Source of the DNA: CAVVXN01 sp963772585 | GTDB lineage: Bacteria; Planctomycetota; PLA2; JAEUHO01 | Length of the DNA stretch: 64,000 nucleotides | Assembly (NCBI GenBank): GCA_963772585.1 | Contig: CAVYXV010000013.1 | Location: 186,001 to 250,000, forward strand | Direction: 5' to 3' | Shown here: piece after piece, positions 59,688 through 64,000 of the stretch | Layout: every line of letters starts with the position of its first letter | Numbering within the stretch: the stretch's first letter is position 1 | Position numbers and translations under genes: made by a program | Notes under the pieces: generated by a model | What the model was told of the DNA's origin: nothing | The model's input: only the letters and a program-made list of their open reading frames with translations | Database searches by the model: none

Positions 59688-61736
59688 ATGAAGCCGAAGG
59701 TCCTGCGCGTCTTCGTCGCCTCGCTGTTCGCCTTCCTCGCCGCCGTCCCTTCCTTGCGCGCTGCGGACGAGAACACGGACCCGGACCAGGCGACGCTGCT
59801 CCGCGCCCGCGATCGCGTCTACCCCGCGCTGGTGAACATCGCCGTGATCGTCGACGAGCACGTGGGCGGGCGGGCCATGCGCAACCCCGCGCAGGGAAGC
59901 GGCGTCATCGTGAGCCCGGCCGGGCACGTGCTGACCAACTACCACGTCGCCGCGAACGCCACCCGGCTCACCTGCATCCTCACCACCGGCGAGGAGATCC
60001 CCGCGGACGTCGTCACGGACGATCCCCTGACGGACCTCTCCGTCCTCAAGCTCCGGCTCGACGCCCGCAAGGACCCCACGAAGCCGGTTCCCTTCGCGGC
60101 GTTCGGCGACTCCGACCAACTGGAGGTCGGGGACAGGGTCCTCGCCCTGGGCAACCCCCGCGGTCTCTCCTCCTCGATGACGCTCGGCATCGTCTCGAGT
60201 ACGAACCGCGTCTTCAAGTCGTTCACGGGAAGCAGCATCGAGAACTTCGAGTTGCCGACGGGCGAACGCACCGGGCTTCTCACGCGATACATCCAGCACG
60301 ACGCGCTCATCCAGCCCGGCAACAGCGGCGGTCCCCTGATCAACCTCGAGGGCGAAGTCGTCGGCATCAACGAGCTCGGCGGAACCGGCATGGGCTTCGC
60401 CATCCCCTCGAACCTCGCGCGCGAGGTCCTCAACCGCGTGCTGACCTTCGGCGAGATCGAGCGCGGATGGCTGGGGTTCACGGTGTTGCCCGTCGAGGCG
60501 CTCGGTCGCGAAGACGGCGCGCTGGTGGGTGCCGTGCTCGCCGGCCATCCCGCGGCGAAGGCGGGGCTCCAGCCCGGCGACGTGATCCTCGGGATCGGCG
60601 GTCACCCGGCGGACGTCCGGCGCTTCGAGGACGTGCCCCCCCTCTATGCGTGGATCGCGAACCTCCCCGTCGGGTCGAAGCAGGAGGTGCGCTTCCTTCG
60701 CGACGGCGAGAAGCACACGACGACGGTCGAGGTCGCCCGCATGGAGCCCTATCAAGGGAAGGACGGCGTGTACCCGATCTTCGGCGTGACCGCGCGCGCG
60801 ATCACCGGCCCCATGGCGTTCGCCATGGATCTCGAGAGCACCGACGGCGTGCTGATCACCGGCGTGCGCCCCGGGTCCGCGCCCGAGGTCGCGCGGCCGT
60901 CGATGCGGGGTGGCGACGTGGTGCGCGCCATCGGCGGCGAGAACGTGACGGATCTCGAGAGCTTCCAGGCCCTCCAGAAGAAGCACGCCGGGGACGACAA
61001 CCTGCTCGTCCGGTTCCTGCGCGGGCATCGGGACATGGTCACCGCGCTCGACATGACCCGAAAGCCGCCCCGTCACCGCGGGACGGAGTTGGCCAAGGCA
61101 TGGCTCGGCGTGGACACGCAGGTCATGACGCCGAGCGTCGCGCAGGCCCTCGGCCTGAAGGGCTGCCAGGGGCTGCGCGTCACCCGCGTGTTCGCCGGGA
61201 GCGAAGCGGCGAAGGCCGGCCTGCAGCCCGGGGACGTGCTCGTCGCGCTCGACGGGGACCCGATTCCGGCTTCCCGGCTCCAGGACGCCGAGGTGCTCCG
61301 GCGACGCATCGAAGACATGGACATCGCGAGCCAGGTCACCCTGAAGGTCCTCCGCGACGGCGAGGAGAAGGAGATCGAGGTCACGCTCGAGGAGACGCCC
61401 CAGACGGCGGCCGACGTCAAGACCGCCAACGACGACGTGCTCGAGTACGGCGTGCGCGAGCTCACCTACCGCGACAAGGTCGACCACGACTGGCCGCTCG
61501 ACATCGAAGGCGTGCTGGTGGCCAAGGTCGAGAGCGGGGGCTGGGCGAGCGTCGCGGGCCTCGCGGCGGGGGACCTGCTCATCGCCATCCAGGGCGAGAA
61601 GATCCGCACCCTGAAGGACTTCGAGCGCCAGACCCGCCGCGTCGCGGAGGCGAAGCCCGAGCGCGTGCAGTTGTTCGTGCGCCGCGGTCGCCTCACGACT
61701 TTCGTGTTCCCCGAGCCCGAGTGGCCGGAGGAGTAG
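59688..61736 (+). CDS. Exported Deg/HtrA-family protease with multiple PDZ domains
   Basis: A 682-residue protein with a signal peptide (VLRVFVASLFAFLAAV). The trypsin-like domain has the whole triad: His in LTNYHVAAN (about residue 86), Asp in LTDLSVLKL (about 121) and Ser in QPGNSGGPLIN (about 211). The remaining 430 residues hold three to four PDZ-like repeats, each with a GLQPGDVIL-type loop (AGLQPGDVILGIG, RGGDVVRAIGG, AGLQPGDVLVALDG, AGLAAGDLLIAIQG). Standard DegP has two, so this is an enlarged version, probably for outer-membrane or periplasmic proteins. It heads a four-gene cluster with a dead protease relative next. Confidence 0.92.
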   Translation: MKPKVLRVFVASLFAFLAAVPSLRAADENTDPDQATLLRARDRVYPALVNIAVIVDEHVGGRAMRNPAQGSGVIVSPAGHVLTNYHVAANATRLTCILTTGEEIPADVVTDDPLTDLSVLKLRLDARKDPTKPVPFAAFGDSDQLEVGDRVLALGNPRGLSSSMTLGIVSSTNRVFKSFTGSSIENFELPTGERTGLLTRYIQHDALIQPGNSGGPLINLEGEVVGINELGGTGMGFAIPSNLAREVLNRVLTFGEIERGWLGFTVLPVEALGREDGALVGAVLAGHPAAKAGLQPGDVILGIGGHPADVRRFEDVPPLYAWIANLPVGSKQEVRFLRDGEKHTTTVEVARMEPYQGKDGVYPIFGVTARAITGPMAFAMDLESTDGVLITGVRPGSAPEVARPSMRGGDVVRAIGGENVTDLESFQALQKKHAGDDNLLVRFLRGHRDMVTALDMTRKPPRHRGTELAKAWLGVDTQVMTPSVAQALGLKGCQGLRVTRVFAGSEAAKAGLQPGDVLVALDGDPIPASRLQDAEVLRRRIEDMDIASQVTLKVLRDGEEKEIEVTLEETPQTAADVKTANDDVLEYGVRELTYRDKVDHDWPLDIEGVLVAKVESGGWASVAGLAAGDLLIAIQGEKIRTLKDFERQTRRVAEAKPERVQLFVRRGRLTTFVFPEPEWPEE

Positions 61737-61811
61737 GAGGACGGGAGGGAGTCGAATCCGGGGCTTCGGCCCACTCCTTCCCAACCTCCGACGATGGAAA
61801 GGAAGACCATG

Positions 61812-62672
61812 ATGAAGACCCTGGTCGTCGCCGCCGCTCTGGCGGGACTTCTCGTCCTCTCGCCTCCGGCCCGTGCCGACGAGCCGCTGGAGGCCTTGAT
61901 CGCGGCCCACGCCGACTCGATCGTCACCGTCAAGTTCGTCCTGAGCGTCCAGATCCCGAGCCACGGGGAGCGTGAGATCCCCGGGACGTCCACGGGCGTC
62001 GTCGTCGATGCCACCGGGCTGGTCGTCCTGTCCGACCGCGACCTGAATCCGCACTTCCGCATGCCCCAGGGGCAGGGGCTCGAAATCCATGCCACCCCGA
62101 CCAACGTGCGCGTCCTCTTCCCGGGCGATCCGAAGGAGTACGAGTCCGTGGTGGGGGCGACGGACACCACGCTCGGTCTCGCGTTCGTCCGCATCAAGGA
62201 CCTGGGGGACCGGAAGGTGAGCCCCGTGGACCTTGCGAACGCCGGCGAGGTCGCCATCGGCGACCGCCTCTACGGCGTGTCCCGCCTCGACCAGGGCTTC
62301 GACTACGCCCCCTGGTGCGACAGCGTCCAGGTCGTTGGTCACATCACGAAGCCGCGCAAGCTCTGGATGATCCGCGGCGGCTTCACCGAGATCGGCCAGC
62401 CCCTGTACCGGGCGGACGGGACGGTCGTCGGCTTCATCGTGGCGCAGGAGGCGGTCGGCGGCGGACGCACGTTGCCGTTCCTCCTCCCGCTCCAGGTGGC
62501 CGTCAGTACGATCGAACGCGCCGGAAAGCAGGCGGAGCAGGTGCTGCAGGAGGAGCGGGAGGCCGCCGAGGGCGAAGCCGGCGACGCCGCCTCCGGCGAA
62601 ACGCCCTCCGAAGGGGCTCCGGGGGAGGGGAAGGACGGCGGGGAGACCCCCGCCCCGGGCTCGGGCCGGTAG
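61812..62672 (+). CDS. Catalytically inactive trypsin-like (Deg) protease relative
   Basis: A 286-residue exported protein (signal TLVVAAALAGLLVLS). It follows the trypsin fold pattern (TGVVVDATGLVVLSDRDL, GATDTTLGLAFVRIKDLG, GQPLYRADGTVVGFIVAQ), but the catalytic residues are gone: the His of TNxHV is in the place of LSDRDL (Asp) and the Ser of GNSGG aligns with EIGQP (Ile). The tail is Glu/Gly/Ala/Pro-rich and low-complexity. AAGGAAG at 61799-61805 favours ATG 61812 (alternatives 61809 and 61794). Lying next to an active multi-PDZ protease suggests a modulator or binding partner, as with other dead HtrA relatives; not proven. Confidence 0.82.
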   Translation: MKTLVVAAALAGLLVLSPPARADEPLEALIAAHADSIVTVKFVLSVQIPSHGEREIPGTSTGVVVDATGLVVLSDRDLNPHFRMPQGQGLEIHATPTNVRVLFPGDPKEYESVVGATDTTLGLAFVRIKDLGDRKVSPVDLANAGEVAIGDRLYGVSRLDQGFDYAPWCDSVQVVGHITKPRKLWMIRGGFTEIGQPLYRADGTVVGFIVAQEAVGGGRTLPFLLPLQVAVSTIERAGKQAEQVLQEEREAAEGEAGDAASGETPSEGAPGEGKDGGETPAPGSGR

Positions 62673-62726
62673 GACTGGTCACGCCCCGGTGCCCGAACGA
62701 CCATGGACCCGAGGAGGATCCGGATC

Positions 62727-63506
62727 ATGCGACGCAGTCTCCTGGTTTCCGGTCTGGCGGTCCTCGCCTTCACGCTGACGGTCCCCGCGCGCGCCGGCGA
62801 TGACGAGGCCAAGCAGAAGAAGGAAGAGGCGCTCCAGCTCGTCGATCAGCTCGATGCCCTGCGGAAGGACAAGAAGACGAGCGAGATCACCGAGGCCATC
62901 GCCAAGGTCCCGCCCATGTACAAGGACGAGGGGCTCGAGGACAAAGGAGCCCGCGGCAAGCTCATGGGGGCGCTCGGCGACATCGTCAAGGACGACCGCC
63001 TCGGGGCGGCCCGCAACGCCGCGGTCGAGGCCCTCGTCGCCATGGACGATCCCAAGGCCGCCTGGAAGGAGATCCACCGCGAGCTGCCGGACCGCGACGT
63101 CGAGGAGGCGACGGAGTTCCAGCTCCTGGTCGTCAAGGCCACGGGGGAGCTCGCGCCGAGCCGTGCCGTGAAGGACCTCCTCGAGCTCGTGGAGAAGGCC
63201 AAGGACGGCCAGATCTCCAAGGAGGCCGCCCTGGCGCTCGGCGGATACAGCCTGGACACGCGCAACCGCGTGAAGATCCTGGACGAGCTGGTCTCCCTCG
63301 GCCGGCGATTCCGGCCCGGCTACTCGGCGGACAAGGGTGTGAGCCAGTCCGCGCAGGAGCGCTGGGCGCTCGTCGGCCCCGGCATCGTCGGCGGGCTGAA
63401 CCGCCTCACGAACCGGCAGATCAAGACCTTCGAGGAGTGGGAGCTTCTCTACGACGACAACAAGAAGCACTTGAAGGACCTGTTCCGGGACGAAGACCAG
63501 GGCTGA
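62727..63506 (+). CDS. Exported helical-repeat protein, hypothetical
   Basis: A 259-residue exported protein with a signal peptide (SLLVSGLAVLAFTLTVPARA). The mature part is almost entirely helical: AKQKKEEALQLVDQLDALRK, DDRLGAARNAAVEALVAMDDP (HEAT-like), LEDKGARGKLMGALGDIVK. Predicted as a HEAT/armadillo-like or coiled structure. GAGGAGG precedes ATG 62727, and it follows the dead protease gene by 54 bases, so likely an operon with both proteases. Function unknown; a periplasmic scaffold is a guess. Confidence 0.75.
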   Translation: MRRSLLVSGLAVLAFTLTVPARAGDDEAKQKKEEALQLVDQLDALRKDKKTSEITEAIAKVPPMYKDEGLEDKGARGKLMGALGDIVKDDRLGAARNAAVEALVAMDDPKAAWKEIHRELPDRDVEEATEFQLLVVKATGELAPSRAVKDLLELVEKAKDGQISKEAALALGGYSLDTRNRVKILDELVSLGRRFRPGYSADKGVSQSAQERWALVGPGIVGGLNRLTNRQIKTFEEWELLYDDNKKHLKDLFRDEDQG

Positions 63507-63750
63507 GCGCGGCGGGTCGACGTCCCTCGCCGGGGCGACGGCCGGCCGGTGATCCGAGGGGTGGGGACCGCCGATGCCCGGGGGACGGTGGCCTCCCACC
63601 CTCCGAGGGCCGATCGCGGCGTCCGGCCCCGCGGCGCCCCCGGCCCGCTCGCGAGCGCGCTCGCGCCGCCGGGGAGGCGGGGAAGGGCGCGGGAGACCCC
63701 TTGCCGCCACCCGATCGGACCTTTCGCCGCGGTACGGCGGGCGGAAGGAC

Positions 63751-63779
63751 TTGACCCGCTCCGGGTTCCAACATATCAG
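63751..63779 (+). promoter_or_regulatory. Promoter of the ArsR-type regulator
   Basis: TTGACC (63751-63756) and TATCAG (63774-63779) with 17-base spacing: the -35 matches five and the -10 four of six consensus bases. Transcription would start near 63786, only about three bases before the ATG, so the mRNA is short-leadered or leaderless, fitting the missing Shine-Dalgarno. Confidence 0.6.
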
Positions 63780-63791
63780 TCTCCGCTTATG
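63772..63791 (+). promoter_or_regulatory. Candidate operator overlapping the -10 of the ArsR-type promoter
   Basis: An imperfect inverted repeat CATA-N12-TATG spans the -10 hexamer and start codon. ArsR-family proteins bind such sites over their own promoters to repress themselves. The match is short, so this is tentative. Confidence 0.3.
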
Positions 63792-64000
63792 CATTCCGAC
63801 CCCCGGACCCTCCCGACCCGCTCCGGCCTGGAGATCGGCCCCGCATCCAAGTTCTTCCGCGGCCTGGGTGATCCGTCGCGGTTGAAGCTTGCGCGGGCCC
63901 TCCTGGGGGGGCCGCGTTCCGTCACCGAGCTCGTCCGATCGACGGGCCTGTCCCAGCCGAACGCGTCGATGCACCTGGCCTGCATGCGGTGTTGCGGGCT
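63789..64000 (+). CDS. ArsR/SmtB-family metalloregulator, CmtR-like (partial)
   Basis: The first 70 residues of a winged-helix repressor cut by the window end. FFRGLGDPSRLKLARALL is the ArsR family helix 2-3 signature (ALGDPTRLxIL), followed by the recognition helix ELVRSTGLSQPNASMHL and ACMRCCGL. In the CmtR group (Cd/Pb sensors) this motif HLxCLxxCGL supplies Cys ligands at the same places, and this protein has three cysteines there. Metal specificity needs the missing C-terminus. A near-consensus promoter sits upstream. It may regulate a metal exporter beyond the window. Confidence 0.85.
   Translation, partial: MHSDPRTLPTRSGLEIGPASKFFRGLGDPSRLKLARALLGGPRSVTELVRSTGLSQPNASMHLACMRCCG

Noticed and set aside
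56975..61975. A very long plus-strand open frame of over 1600 codons and a long minus-strand one at 58866-62342
   Set aside because: Both run opposite or out of phase to well-supported genes (DUF2520-like, thiD, lipoprotein, multi-PDZ protease), have no ribosome-binding site, and are rich in Arg/Gly/Pro/Ala as expected for shadow frames of GC-rich DNA.
1..64000. CRISPR arrays, insertion sequences, prophage genes, rRNA or tRNA genes
   Set aside because: No regularly spaced repeats, transposase or integrase motifs, or RNA gene signatures were found on either strand.

Overview
The window is GC-rich bacterial chromosome with about 48 protein-coding genes. It holds no rRNA, tRNA or CRISPR array that I could find. 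The dnaA-dnaN-dciA-gyrB block places it near the replication-initiation genes of the main chromosome. KdsC, a large LptC/LptA-like protein, a TatA-type protein, PilM/PilN/PilO-like proteins and stand-alone MshEN and Deg-family proteins point to a bacterium with an outer membrane. The mix (complete bacillithiol genes, homodimeric AceE, many exported proteins of unknown function, Ser/Thr kinase signalling) fits Planctomycetota or a related deep lineage best. That placement is inference; Acidobacteriota- or Gemmatimonadota-like groups are not excluded.

Layout. (1) 0-8.8 kb: a mostly minus-strand block: a pabA/trpG-type amidotransferase, pyrF, a SAM methyltransferase and bshC-bshB-bshA, tightly packed and probably one operon, then a sigma-70 factor and hemW. 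(2) 8.9-16 kb, plus strand: a cysteine-desulfurase-like enzyme, dnaA, dnaN, dciA (DUF721) and gyrB, with no recF in between. (3) 16-20.7 kb, minus strand: kdsC, a 1067-residue LptC/LptA-like protein and tatA overlapping by GTGA, then a lone MshEN-domain protein. (4) 20.9-25.8 kb, plus strand: an in-frame ScpA-Fmt fusion, a universal stress protein, a degenerate histidine kinase and an exported HExxH peptidase. (5) 26.4-35.9 kb: a signalling island, visibly less GC-rich over much of its length. It holds a Ser/Thr kinase-NTPase-TPR protein, a GAF-histidine kinase-receiver protein that overlaps or abuts it, a small secreted protein with its own strong promoter, and a very large GAF/sigma-54-AAA regulator. 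(6) 36-42 kb: acyltransferase, exported repeat protein, CPBP protease, XdhC, a Deg-type protease and a membrane protein. (7) 42.3-50 kb: carB, and on the other strand a DUF1284-ECF sigma-anti-sigma-helical protein-PilMN-PilO operon. (8) 50.2-58.7 kb: small exported protein, alcohol dehydrogenase, aceE, purB, a hypothetical gene, a DUF2520-like dehydrogenase and thiD. (9) 58.7-64 kb, plus strand: a lipoprotein, an active multi-PDZ protease, a catalytically dead relative of it, a helical exported protein and the start of a CmtR-like ArsR regulator cut by the window end.

The genes most worth follow-up are the bacillithiol operon with its methyltransferase, the ScpA-Fmt fusion, the split multi-kinase signalling island with its small secreted protein, and the ECF-sigma-linked PilM/PilN fusion operon. 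Start codons were chosen from Shine-Dalgarno sequences, ATGA/GTGA overlaps and family lengths. No database search was possible.
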